Source: Panorpa germanica
Lineage: Eukaryota; Arthropoda; Insecta; Mecoptera; Panorpidae
Direction: 5' to 3'
Assembly (NCBI GenBank): GCA_963678705.1
Contig: OY783210.1
Coordinates: 14,261,331 to 14,325,330 of the forward strand
DNA: 64,000 nt
The position numbers and the translations under genes were made by a program. Below, in pieces: positions 40,992 through 54,300 of the stretch (positions are counted from its first letter, which is position 1; each line of letters opens with the position of its first letter). Below the pieces are notes generated by a model. It ran no database searches and was not told the origin of the DNA. It saw only the letters and a list, made by a program, of their open reading frames with translations.

Positions 40992-42161
40992 TATTGAAAA
41001 ATCGGCCCGTATTTTTTAAATGTAAGTAATATTATGTTACTCAACTAAAAGGGGTGTGTTTTTATGATTCTAAAAATAAAAAAAGATGAAAAATGTCTTT
41101 CTATGACTCGACAAATACTTCTAAAAAATTCTTTCTAAGATTTTTCTAAAACAATCACGATCGTATTAATGCAGGGAAAGGTCATTTTATTATTTTAATT
41201 ACAGTAAAATAGGTCACGTAACATAAATAATTTAACCAAATGGTTAAATAAACAGTGTTCATTGGCATATTATGCCGGTTTTACACCAAAGAGTCAGTTT
41301 TGTTTTAAAAAAAAACAACACAAAAACATATTTTATTTTATTTTAAAATAGTTCTATTTTTCGAGAACAGACTATTCATATTGAACACACTGGTTTCTGA
41401 CTGTTTCTAGTGTTTTTCTGTGTGTCCCGTAAAAATTTAGTATCCCGCAAATTATTATGTTGGCTATACATTTCTATTAATTGCTGGTCTTATCTTTTGT
41501 CCACTACATTCTTCACTTATTAACAACTGTTCTTGGAAGTAGTTGCTAGCTAATTGATAAACAACAATTGACAAGCGCAAATGTTCACAAAAAACAAAAC
41601 TGCGTGTTCAAACCAAGCAGACTAAAAATTAACAACAAACGTGTTTTCCTTTGATCTTACCAACTCCAGATGGGAATGTGTTTTGTTTACTAAAACAGTT
41701 ATTAAAGACAAAAATGTTTTAAGAACTGTTGGTTACAAAATAGTACAAAACATTGGTGTTTTTATTCGTGTTTTACGGGTAAAACCGGCATTACAGTGAC
41801 AAAATAATAAATGTTTTTTTCTACTTGGATATTTTGATTCTAAATATAAAGTTATGTACTTTACTTTTTGTATTTGTGAAAATCAAAATTACATAAATGT
41901 AGCTATATATTAATGCAACTAGCTTTTCGAAAATATCAATCAATTACTCTTTTGATTTAAAATTGCATTTCGAACTCAATACTAATTCATTATCTAACTA
42001 AAATAATACAGTGTGTTCAACTTTATATTTAAATTTTATTCATTATTTTCAAGTTATATAATTTGTTACATAGAATTTTATAATTATTTTATGGTTACAG
42101 TATTTTGGATTAATTAGAAGTTTTTTATATTATTGGAACCCATTACAAAAATAGAAATAAT
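40992..42161. other. Duplicated intergenic block
   Basis: Large parts (for example 41320-41420 and 41810-42120) are near copies of 57140-57560, showing that the intergenic DNA between peptide genes was duplicated together with the genes. No gene seen. Confidence 0.6.
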
Positions 42162-42355
42162 TCAAGATTGGATAACGTTTTCTTGAATATGAGGATCTCT
42201 GTTGAAGCACCGACATTGTTCATTAATGCATTCTCCCAGCATAAAATTTCTCTTAATGCACTCTTCATTACACTTTGCAGCCCCACCAAGCCCGTAGCCA
42301 GCTTCACAGTAAGGGCAGATCTTCCTCTTCTCCCTTACAAGAGAACCCTCTGATT
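42162..42355 (-). CDS. Seven-cysteine tail exon of the chimeric gene
   Basis: Terminal exon: phase-1 acceptor, SEGSLVREKR processing-like site, then CPYC, CNEEC, GEC and QCRC, and a 13-residue tail after the last Cys ending before TGA. Almost identical to the exon of the gene at 57577-57764 (Leu for Val and few other changes), so it is under constraint or recently duplicated. Confidence 0.85.
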
Positions 42356-45300
42356 CTAAACACATAATAAAGGTTATTTTATGACTCTAATATATCAATG
42401 ATATTATATAATTATGTTTTTAGGTTATAATTTAAATACGTACTACTGATTTGAACATATATAGTGTACTCTGATGAATATCCATTTTTTTCAAATATAC
42501 AGTCATATGCACCGGTATCCTCTATTGTTAAATCTCTTAAAAAGAATCCGTACCTATTGTCATATGGTTTCGTTTCGTTACCTGTAAGCTTAGAATATAA
42601 TTGACATTATGATTCAGATTGGTGTGCTTCAGGTTCGATTGTCGGATCATATTTTCTGTGTGTACAACTGTCAGGCTGTTACACCATCAAAATCACACTC
42701 AACACTTTGCATTGGAAATATTTCTAATTCAAATAAATCAAAGCGATAGTGTGCCGATAAAAATGTCAGATGGTAACATAACGTTTTCAAAAGTTAGGTT
42801 ATGTTATTTACTGAAATTTAACATAATTTTGTTGCATTGATATTATAAAAATTTTGTCAAATATGTCAAAGTCGAGTTTTTCAAAAGTCAAAGGTCATAA
42901 AATAGCTGCCTTTTGTAGACATCTTGTTTTCTATGCTCTAAATAAGTATTAGTAAAATTGTAGAGTATAAAATAATGTATTTTATGATATTATATTTTCA
43001 AAATGGCAGACACCACGATCTTATAAATGCAATATCTATAGAACCACTTAACACATTTTAATTATTTTTACGGTATACGAAAGCTAATTAAATTACGCAA
43101 AATTTATAAAGAATAACATTTTTTAAAAAAATTGATACTTTATGAGTTATTTTAAACTTACTTCGACTCCATTTTTAACCAAAGTGACTCTAACGGTTGG
43201 AGAAGTTGGTCTACATGGTATTACAAAGTCATCCTCTGTCGTTGCAGAACCAACTGACAATGACATTGCTTCATCATTTGAAACCATTAATTTATCACCT
43301 GTAAATATATCACCTTCCTATTATCACCATTGTAAATGTAAATGTTTGATTTGAAACTGTATCTGTCACGTACCATCAACGTATATATAAACAGCAGTCG
43401 CGTGCCCCTCAGCTGTCAAATACTCTAAAGTGTTATTCTCGGTAACACTGTCTGCATATTTGCATACATAGAAACCAACGTCAAGGAACTGGAGGTCTGG
43501 CACTTGTAAATTTGTGACATGTGGATAATCAGCCTCATTCTCAAATTCGTAACTGACATCAAACGAATCCGTCGTTCGCTGATAAGAAACAATAATATAC
43601 AATTAATTCAACATAACCTGAAAATGTTTCTGACACAAATCAAATGAAGAAATATTCTCACAACTGAGTTACTAGGTAGTTCCCATTTTAAACGTTTCTT
43701 TCCAATGCATTTTATCGATAAGTTATTTCCAGCTGTTATTATTTGCTCTCGATGATCCGGCTCTAGCAAAGGCGCTTCATCTCTACTACCTTCGGTATCT
43801 GGAAAAAAATATCCATTTTCGATATTTTATGTAAAAAATGAACATAATGATTCTAAACACATAATAAAGGTTATTTTATGACTCTAATATATCAATGATA
43901 TTATATAATTATGTTTTTAGGTTATAATTTAAATACGTACTACTGATTTGAACATATTGTTGTAAGTACGCATATGTCGCACTTACCTTTTATTTTTAAT
44001 GATATTAAATGTTAATTATGTAATAGAATTATATTATGTAAACAGTTTTTGTATTAGTATTAAGATTGTAAAGAATAATTATTTAAGTTTAGCGCTTATA
44101 AATATTGTCTCTGGTTTGTGGAGATTAATATTGATTTAATGCTGGTAATTCAGTATTGGCGTTCTGTGATGTGAAATAAATTATTATATATTAAATTGCA
44201 CAAGACGCTAAAAGCCAGTCTTCTCCTGAGTCTCAAAGCAAGCATTACTATTCGCAACTTCGTACGTATTGAATAGTGAGCACATTTCAACTATTAATTA
44301 AATTATAACACTATAGAATTACATTTTGTTTTATATCTGTCATCTTCGTTAATCTAATAAAATACTATTGTAATTAAGTAAGCAGATATAATATTACAAC
44401 GAATAAATGATATATTTTAATAAAAGTGTTTGTATTAATAGTAATAAAAAGATACTAATTGTTCAACCGTCGCATGTCGCAACGAGGTTACTTTAGACCG
44501 CTCAAGTATTCTCTAATTGCAACAATACACCGTCTGAACAAGAATCCTTATTAATCATCTTAAGAAAGATATTCGATTACTACTGTAATTGGTGTTGGAA
44601 GTCGTCAACTGAAGAATCTACTACCAGAAGCTAGCATCCCTGCAGAATGTACTAGTAAGCTGAGTAATCTCCTCCAGAACGACAATACGACACTATTTTA
44701 CAACATTGGTGTCAGGTGGGGTCTCGAAGAGATATTCCTACACATAAATATCCAAGAGGTACGCCCAAAATTTTTTTCTATATATTCTACACCTGGATGC
44801 AGATCAATTATTCTGGATACCACTACGTCGATCGATTATTTCCAAGATTGCCGAAGAGTACGAGATAGAACGTCAATTCATCTGTATTTCACATAATTTT
44901 TCTACAAGTCCGGTGGATGTAAAACAACAGCCCGCTGAACCAAAAAAAAAAGAAATCTTTTGCCCCCAGCGAATGGATGGATGCTTCTAGAACAAATGGA
45001 ATAATCTAAACTGATGTTAATCGTTTCCAGAACCCTGCACACAGCTGTACATAGATCAAAATCGAAAGTTTTTTTTGTTAAGTATAATAAGACAGTATCT
45101 TTTTATCTTGTATACAATTATTATCATAAATTGATAATTGTATTTTTTTCTATTAGTAGCATCCTTGTAGTTCATTGAAGCTATTATTTTTTTAGTATTA
45201 TATTCAATACTTTTGAATATTTGCTATAACCTATCTATTAGTAGCATCCTTGTAATTCATTGAAGCTATTATTTTTTTAGTATTATATTCAATACTTTTG

Positions 45301-48300
45301 AATATTTGCTATAACCTATCTATTAGTAGCATCCTTGTAATTCATTGAAGCTATTATTTTTTAGTATTATATTCAATACTTTTGAATATTTGTTATAAAA
45401 TAACAATTTTGTAGCATCATTGTTCAATATTTTTAGTATTATATCCAATACTTTTGAATATCTACTATAATATTTCCTATAATTGTTTCTACAATTATAT
45501 TAATTCATGTTTAATATTTTTAGAACATCTTTATGAACGAGAAAGAATTTTGAAAAGGAGAAGTAAAGACCTGAAGCAGTTAGATAGCAGTCTGTTCAAT
45601 CAGAGAGACTACCTTCCTGTTACAACTGCGGTGTCTGAGCCCCATCGGAAATTTCCAGTGAGTTACTGTTTTCGCTAACAATTTTTCCTTGTCAGAATCC
45701 TATTTTTCGGAGAGTCGTTTATTGGTACAAAATAATCTTTAGTCTGTATATTATATATAACTTTAATTAAGTACTATGGCACCGAACGTTCATTCACTCA
45801 CACTAGTTGAGAATACAATCAATCTAATTAATGAGTTTTCAAAAAATCTAGAAGTCCAATCAACATCCTTAACAATAGTTGAATTAAAAATCAAAAACTT
45901 AGACAAAGCTTGGGTTAAATATAGTAGTATCGTAGAAGCATTGCTTCCAACTCTAAAAAATGAAGAAGCTTCGGCTATCGTTAGTAAGTCTATGGAAGTT
46001 GAAAGTATTTATGACGACACTCTTATTTACTTGTTGAATTATAAGCAAACATTTGAGAATGATACACATATTGTAGACGACTCAAAAAGTATAGATTCAA
46101 TAAAAAATCTGAACTTAAGTCCAATGCAACTAACCGTTTTTGATGGAGAATATATTAATTGGCAAAGTTTTATGGAATTATTTACAAATTTAATTCGTAA
46201 TAATAGTAAACTATCAAGCATTGAAAAAATGCATTATTTAAAGTTAAATTTGTCAGGAGAACCACTCAAACTCATAAAGAATTATCCTTTAACAAATGAT
46301 AATTACGAAATTGTTTGGAACATCCTTTGTAAACGTTATGATAACAAGGTAGCACTTATTGAAACCTGTTTAAACAATTTAATAAACTACAATGTTATAC
46401 GTTTAGAGTCCGAAATCAATATCAAAAAACTACTAGATGAAATTAATGAATCGATTAGAGCATTAACCGAATTGGGGATATATTCTAATCATTCAGATTT
46501 TATGTTAATACATATTTTAAAGACCAAATTAGATTTTAATTCGTCAAAGGAATGGGAAAACAGAAATAATTCTGAATTACCAACCTTAAATGAATTTACA
46601 GAGTTTCTGGAGAGACGGTGGCGCAATCTAGAAAGAAGAAGGCATATTAAAGTCAAAACATATCCAAGCGTTCCTAATTCTAATAGTAAACCAGTTTCAA
46701 GCAAGCAAATTCCTAATAAGGTCGAAACAAAAACTAAAAATTTGTTCTGTAACCATTGTAAGAAAAGTGGTCATACAGAAAAGTATTGTTTTATTAAGAA
46801 GGAAAATCTAGATACGGGTAACCCTATTGCTCAAGTTAATACTTGTAGGGAGGCCACAATTTTATCAGAACCTTCTACTTGTTGTGAAAGATCGAAACAT
46901 CTTATATCTGATGGTTCTCAAGTATCTTTTACTAACAAGACACAACACAATTCAAATAATGAATTATGTTTTTTTTATGATTTTGATGAGATCAATACGG
47001 GTAATTTACAAAATAATAATGATATTCTAAGTTTTGACAGTAAAAATAAAAATGTTAAGGCTAAGCAAACAGTTGACACTATCCAATTCAAGATGGTCGC
47101 AGCCAAAGCTAAAACCGTATCATTTTTATTAGATACTGGTTCTCAAATCTCCTTGATTAAACAAAATATTTTAAATAACAATGTCAGAATTAATAATAAA
47201 TCTAAAATTCTATTGAAGGGTATTTCTGAAGGCACGCCTTATACCTTAGGTTCACTGAAAACTTCTATAATTTTAGATAGTAATAAGTCGAAACAAACTT
47301 TACAGGTTGTGTCAGAAAATTTCCCCATTAAACACGATGGAATTATAGGGTTAGATATTTTACGGAAACTAAATGCAGTAATTAATCTAAAAATGAACAG
47401 AGTACAATTCTCAGAATGTGGCAAAGTAATTGAGCTCCCACTTATAAATATAAACAATATCGTTTTACCAGCACGTACGAGGAAAATAATTCCTATGTCA
47501 GGTTCTACAGTAGGAGTTTGTGTAGCCAGGGAATTGTTACCTGAAGTTTTTTTAGCTAATGCATTAATCAAGCCCGTCAAAAATATTTTCTATATTTCAA
47601 TAATAAATTCTTCAATAAAAAATATAATACTTAGTAATTTCAAACCGAATATCATACCGATAGATCAATTTAGTATTTACCATTTTTCAAAATCAAGTCC
47701 TAACAACCGTAAGGAACTTTTATTAAACAATTTAAATCTTTCACATGTCAATTCAGAATTAGTAACAGAATTAATAGAAATCTGTGACAGCTTTAATGAC
47801 ATATTTTTTTTACCGGGAGACAAGTTATCTTGTACGAGCGCATTAAGTCATAAGATAAAGATTAATTCTTCTAAACCCGTTAACGTTAAACCGTATCGAT
47901 TGCCCCATGCGCAAAAAGAGATTGTGGAAAAGCATATTCAGGAACTGTTGGTCAACAACATAATTGAAGAAAGCGACTCACCCTATAACGCACCTTTATT
48001 AGTAGTACCAAAAAAACCAGATGCGTTAGGTAATAAACAATTCCGCGTAGTAGTCGATTTCCGTAAACTTAACGAGCAGACAACAAGTGACGCCTATCCT
48101 TTGCCTCTTATACATGATATACTGGACCAACTTAGTGGTGCAAAATTTTTCTCTACCCTTGACTTAGCAAGCGGTTTTCACCAGGTCCCTATGCTTCCCG
48201 AAGATAAAGAGAAAACAGCATTTAGTGCGAACTTTAAACACTATCAATTTGTAAGAATGCCATTCGGACTTAAAGGAGCCCCCCCCATGTTTCAGAGACT

Positions 48301-51300
48301 TATGTCTCACGTTCTCACAGGTTTGCAAGGAATAGATTGCTTAATCTATCTGGACGATGTAGTCATTTTTGGAAAAAACATTTCTGAGCACAACCAAAGA
48401 TTAAAAAACGTTTTTTCTAAATTACGGGAACATAATTTGAAGCTCCAACCATCCAAATGTAACTTTCTACATAAAGATTTGATTTATTTAGGTCACGTTA
48501 TTAATGAAACAGGTATTCTACCAGATCCTTCTAAAGTAGAAGCAATAAAGAATTTCCCCATTCCAAACAGTCCTAAACAAATTAAAACATTTTTGGGTAT
48601 GTCTGGTTATTATCGCCGACATATACCGCATTACGCAGAGATAGCCAAACCACTATATAATGCAGCAAACAGTAATGTTAAAGTATTAGAATGGTCAGAC
48701 CAATGCGACGAATCATTTAAAACTTTAAAAAATAAATTAACCATATCACCTGTTTTGCAATACCCGGACTTTAGTAAAAATTTCGTTGTAACCACGGATG
48801 CAAGTAAATATGCTATAGGTGCAGTCCTTTCACAAGGTACTATTAAGGAAAGCCACCCAATAGCATATGCTTCAAGAACTCTAAATAAGGCACAACAAAA
48901 TTACACAACTACTGAACGTGAGTTATTAGCAGTAGTATGGGCTGTGGCTCATTTTAGACCCTATCTCTATGGAAAGTTTTTTAGTATCGTAACAGACCAT
49001 CAAGCCTTGACTTGGTTAATGAGTATTAAGGACCCGAGTTCTAGACTTATGCGTTGGCGGATAAAACTAGAGGAATATAATTACGAAGTAATATATAGAC
49101 CAGGTAGTTCGATTCCACACGTAGATGCCCTAAGTCGCGTATACTCACTTCAGGTTGAAACAATGGATGTCACATACGAAAATTATTTAGAAATAATTAA
49201 AAATAAAATTATCATAAACAATAAAGTAATTGAACATGATAAAAGTTTATATGACGCACCGACGTCATTTTCATTAGTAGATTTTGTATCAAAAGATTTT
49301 AAAAATTCAATTGGAAATTCTCCTGAATTAATCAATAAATTTAGTAGTATCAATGCATTTCTAATACAAGAAAAAGAAGTATCAGAAATTGCATATGTTG
49401 AAATTGATACTAGATTTATTATCTGTTTAATAATTAAGGAATTTCATTTTAATCTACCAAATTATAAAGAAATATTTTTGGCATTAGTGAATCTGAAAAA
49501 CTTTTGTACTTTACACAAAATTACTAACATAGCTATGAACAGGTTCGAGTCTGAACTAAGTAAATTAGATTTTGCCCAGTTACGAACTATGATCAGACAT
49601 ATCTTTGATAAAACAAATATAATAGTACACATTTATAATGACAATATACTTAAAATTAGTGACCCTGAGTTAATAAACAATGTAATTTCGGAATTTCATG
49701 TTAATCCCACAGCAGGCCACTTAGGAGTTTCTAAAACAATTAAACGATTAAAATCACACTTTAAATTTCCAAGTATGATTAGAAAAGTTAAAAATTTTAT
49801 TAGACAATGTGTATCATGTCAAAAGAATAAAGTGTGCAAATTAAATAAATGCCCATTAACAATTACATCGACTTCGAAACATAGTTTCGAAAGGTTGGCT
49901 TTGGACATAGTATATCTTCCCAAGAAAGACGACAACGACAAATACAAATACTTACTAACAATACAGGATGACCTTACTAAATTTACGGAAGCTATTCCTA
50001 TTATAAACCAGGAGGCAAATACTGTCGCGAAAGCATTAGTAACTAACGTTATTTGTAGGTACGGAGTTCCTAATATGATCTTAACAGACCAAGGAACAAA
50101 TTTCATGTCAAAAATTTTTAAAGATATATGCAAATTGTTAAAAATTAAACAATTAAAAACAACAGCATTTAGACCAGCAACCAACGGTGCCTTAGAAAGA
50201 GTTCATAGAACCCTTGCCGAGTATCTAAGGAATTTTTGTAAAAAGCAGGATGATTGGATAAATTGGATTCCCTATGCAATGTTCGTGTATAACACAACTC
50301 CGCATACAGCGACCGGTTTTACTCCTTTCGAACTAATTTATGGACATAAGGCAAATCTGCCTTCAATTTTTTATAAAGAACCAATTGAGGTAAATACTTA
50401 TAATAATTTTATAGTAGAACTCAAACACAGGTTACAAGTAGCGAGGGAACTTGCTATAAATAACTTGGTTAAAAGCAAAGAAAAAACAAAATTATATTTT
50501 GATAAAAGGGTCAATTCTCTTTTCACACCTGAAGTAAACGAACTAGTTTTATTAAGAAATGAACAGTTACCAACTAAAGGACAGTCAAAAAAACTTTTAC
50601 CCTTATACGTAGGACCGTATAAAGTTACTAAAATTATATCCCCTGTTAATACAGAAATACTAATTGGTAAAAAAACATACGGTAGTTCATAATAATAGGT
50701 TGAAGAGATTTTGTACCAATGAATAAAAACTTGACGAATGAAATGGATTTTGTCAGGGATGATTGTTTTGTGGAGCAGTGTTAACTCTATACGATGGGAT
50801 CAGAATCGTTGTCGACACTTTGCTTCTCTTTTTGTTTTTTTCTAGAATTGTAACTCGTATATTTTGTTTTTATACGTGTCCCTTTTTTTTTGAAAGGGGG
50901 TGTTGTGATATGTACGACATCTCCCCTATCACAATTTTTCCTTTTTCTTTTCCTTAGAGCAGAAACGCATATGTTTTGTTTTATATGCGTTCCTTTTCTT
51001 TGGTTGAGGAGTGTTGTAAGTACGCATATGTCGCACTTACCTTTTATTTTTAATGATATTAAATGTTAATTATGTAATAGAATTATATTATGTAAACAGT
51101 TTTTGTATTAGTATTAAGATTGTAAAGAATAATTATTTAAGTTTAGCGCTTATAAATATTGTCTCTGGTTTGTGGAGATTAATATTGATTTAATGCTGGT
51201 AATTCAGTATTGGCGTTCTGTGATGTGAAATAAATTATTATATATTAAATTGCACAAGACGCTAAAAGCCAGTCTTCTCCTGAGTCTCAAAGCAAGCATT

Positions 51301-54300
51301 ACTATTCGCAACTTCGTACGTATTGAATAGTGAGCACATTTCAACTATTAATTAAATTATAACACTATAGAATTACATTTTGTTTTATATCTGTCATCTT
51401 CGTTAATCTAATAAAATACTATTGTAATTAAGTAAGCAGATATAATATTACAACGAATAAATGATATATTTTAATAAAAGTGTTTGTATTAATAGTAATA
51501 AAAAGATACTAATTGTTCAACCGTCGCATGTCGCAACGAGGTTACTTTAGACCGCTCAAGTATTCTCTAATTGCAACAATACACCGTCTGAACAAGAATC
51601 CTTATTAATCATCTTAAGAAAGATATTCGATTACTACTGTAATTGGTGTTGGAAGTCGTCAACTGAAGAATCTACTACCAGAAGCTAGCATCCCTGCAGA
51701 ATGTACTAGTAAGCTGAGTAATCTCCTCCAGAACGACAATACGACACTATTTTACAACAATATATAGTGTACTCTGATGAATATCCATTTTTTTTCAAAT
51801 ATACAGTCATATGCACCGGTATCCTCTATTGTTAAATCTCTTAAAAAGAATCCGTACCTATTGTCATATGGTTTCGTTTCGTTACCTGTAAGCTTAGAAT
51901 ATAATTGACATTATGATTCAGATTGGTGTGCTTCAGGTTCGATTGTCGGATCATATTTTCTGTGTGTACAACTGTCAGGCTGTTACACCATCAAAATCAC
52001 ACTCAACACTTTCCATTGGAAATATTTCTAATTCAAATAAATCAAAGCGATAGTGTGCCGATAAAAATGTCAGATGGTAACATAACGTTTTCAAAAGTTA
52101 GGTTATGTTATTTACTGAAGTTTAACATAATTTTGTTGCATTGATATTATAAAAATTTTGTCAAATATGTCAAAGTCGAGTTTTTCAAAAGTCAAAGGTC
52201 ATAAAATAGCTGCCTTTTGTAGACATCTTGTTTTCTATGCTCTAAATAAGTATTAGTAAAATTGTAGAGTATAAAATAATGTATTTTATGATATTATATT
52301 TTCAAAATGGCAGACACCACGATCTTATAAATGCAATATCTATAGAACCACTTAACACATTTTAATTATTTTTACGGTATACGAAAGCTAATTAAATTAC
52401 GCAAAATTTATAAAGAATAACATTTTTTTTAAAAATTGATACTTTATGAGTTATTTTAAACTTACTTCGACTCCATTTTTAACCAAAGTGACTCTAACGG
52501 TTGGAGAAGTTGGTCTACATGGTATTACAAAGTCATCCTCTGTCGTTGCAGAACCAACTGACAATGACATTGCTTCATCATTTGAAACCATTAATTTATC
52601 ACCTGTAAATATATCACCTTCCTATTATCACCATTGTAAATGTAAATGTTTGATTTGAAACTGTATCTGTCACGTACCATCAACGTATATATAAACAGCA
52701 GTCGCGTGCCCCTCAGCTGTCAAATACTCTAAAGTGTTATTCTCGGTAACACTGTCTGCATATTTGCATACATAGAAACCAACGTCAAGGAACTGAAGGT
52801 CTGGCACTTGTAAATTTGTGGCATGTGGATAATCAGCCTCATTCTCAAATTCGTAACTGACATCAAACGAATCCGCCGTTCGCTGATAAGAAACAATAAT
52901 ATACAATTAATTCAACATAACCTGAAAATGACACAAATCAAATGAAGAAATATTCTCACAACTGAGTTACTAGGTAGTTCCCATTTTAAACGTTTCTTTC
53001 CAATGCATTTTATCGATAAGTTATTTCCAGCTGTTATTATTTGCTCTCGATGATCCGGCTCTAGCAAAGGCGCTTCATCTCTGCTACCTTCGGTATCTGG
53101 AAAAAAATATCCATTTTCGATATTTTCATGTTTCTGTTTGTATTAGTATTATATACCTTTAAAGAATTTTGTGAAATGTTTAATTGATAACTTGTTTTGG
53201 TGTTACTTTTGGGTCCGGTTGCTGTACTCATAGTTATAACAAAAGTTGGTTAGTTTTTGCTTGGCTTTGGTTTGGTTTGATAAATCTGCGGCTAGAACCG
53301 ACTCGTGTGTTCCTTGCATGTGTTGTGTCACAATACATACATACCACGTATCGATACGACAGTACGCCAAATCAAACTTGTGTACTATAGGGTGTATTGG
53401 AGTCATAATTTAAAATTAGAGCAAACTTTTACTTTAATTTTTATCGATACACCACTGTTATGAAAGAGACTATTGCATTCCATTCCAGACTGTGACGGCT
53501 GATTGCATTTACAAGGTTCGGATAGGTTTAGCTTGCAGTGTGCGACAGGCCTTATTCTATACCAGAACGATTTTCTTCTTAATATTAACAGTAGTTCCAG
53601 AAATAAATAAAATCTAACCCTGAACAAATATATATATAATGGGATTGTGTCTTATGTCTTAATTTCTATTAAAGTGTACTATATATTGATAAAGTGGGTT
53701 ACTAGAACCTCAAATATTCAATCATTTTTTAATAACTCCTTATATGCTAAGAGATATTAACAATTAAAAAAGTCATTTTGTCTCTTTAATTATTAAAGGG
53801 ATTCAACGTTGTACACATTCCAAGTGCATGTGACATCACATATGTCATCACTATATGTATTTATATATCAAATATTATTTACAGCTATTTCGTGGAACAA
53901 TAAAATTTCAATATTATGTCTGCCTTAACAGGGTTAAATAAAATAAAAACTTATTATTCTTTGACTTGATTATTTCGACTACCAACAGCTACAAAACATT
54001 ACCACAGCACTGACCTACTCAACAAATAACTGACGGTAAAATGCATTTCACGTCATACAAATATATCCGACCATTTCTAGCGCTAAAACTACAATTCAAA
54101 TTTTTAATTGCTATATCTCCGTCAACATTTAGATATTTAATAAAATAGATACACATTTATTAACATCAATTCCAATCAACAATTGAAAAATCGACCACTA
54201 AATGAGGACACAAGCCCATTGTTATATTTAACACCACCTATTAATTTTATTAGGGTTCGCATTACTTATTAAAAACTTATTAATCAATTTATTACTTTTT

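Larger units (their letters stand above)
43958..51759 (+). mobile_element. Ty3/gypsy-type LTR retrotransposon, full length
   Basis: A 7,802-bp element with two 748-bp LTRs (43958-44705, 51012-51759) that look identical base for base, a 4-bp ATAT target duplication, a primer-binding site, and one uninterrupted gag-pol frame. No envelope frame: only about 320 bp separate the polyprotein stop from the 3' LTR. Inserted in opposite orientation into the fourth Ig exon of cassette B. Identical LTRs and an intact frame mean a recent insertion. Confidence 0.95.

Noticed and set aside
50693..51011. Possible envelope gene after pol
   Set aside because: Only about 320 bp remain before the 3' LTR and the short frame there (50763-50957) is low-complexity hydrophobic without envelope features.
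42444..53096. Ig exons as an independent receptor gene unrelated to the peptide array
   Set aside because: No own signal exon, transmembrane or kinase exons are seen on the same strand, and both outer phases match the flanking signal and cysteine-rich exons. Not excluded, but less parsimonious.
53403..53627. Minus-strand frame with several cysteines (CKCNQP, MECNS)
   Set aside because: Considered as a further exon of the chimeric gene, but cysteine spacing fits neither Ig nor the seven-cysteine domain and no good phase-1 acceptor and donor pair was found.
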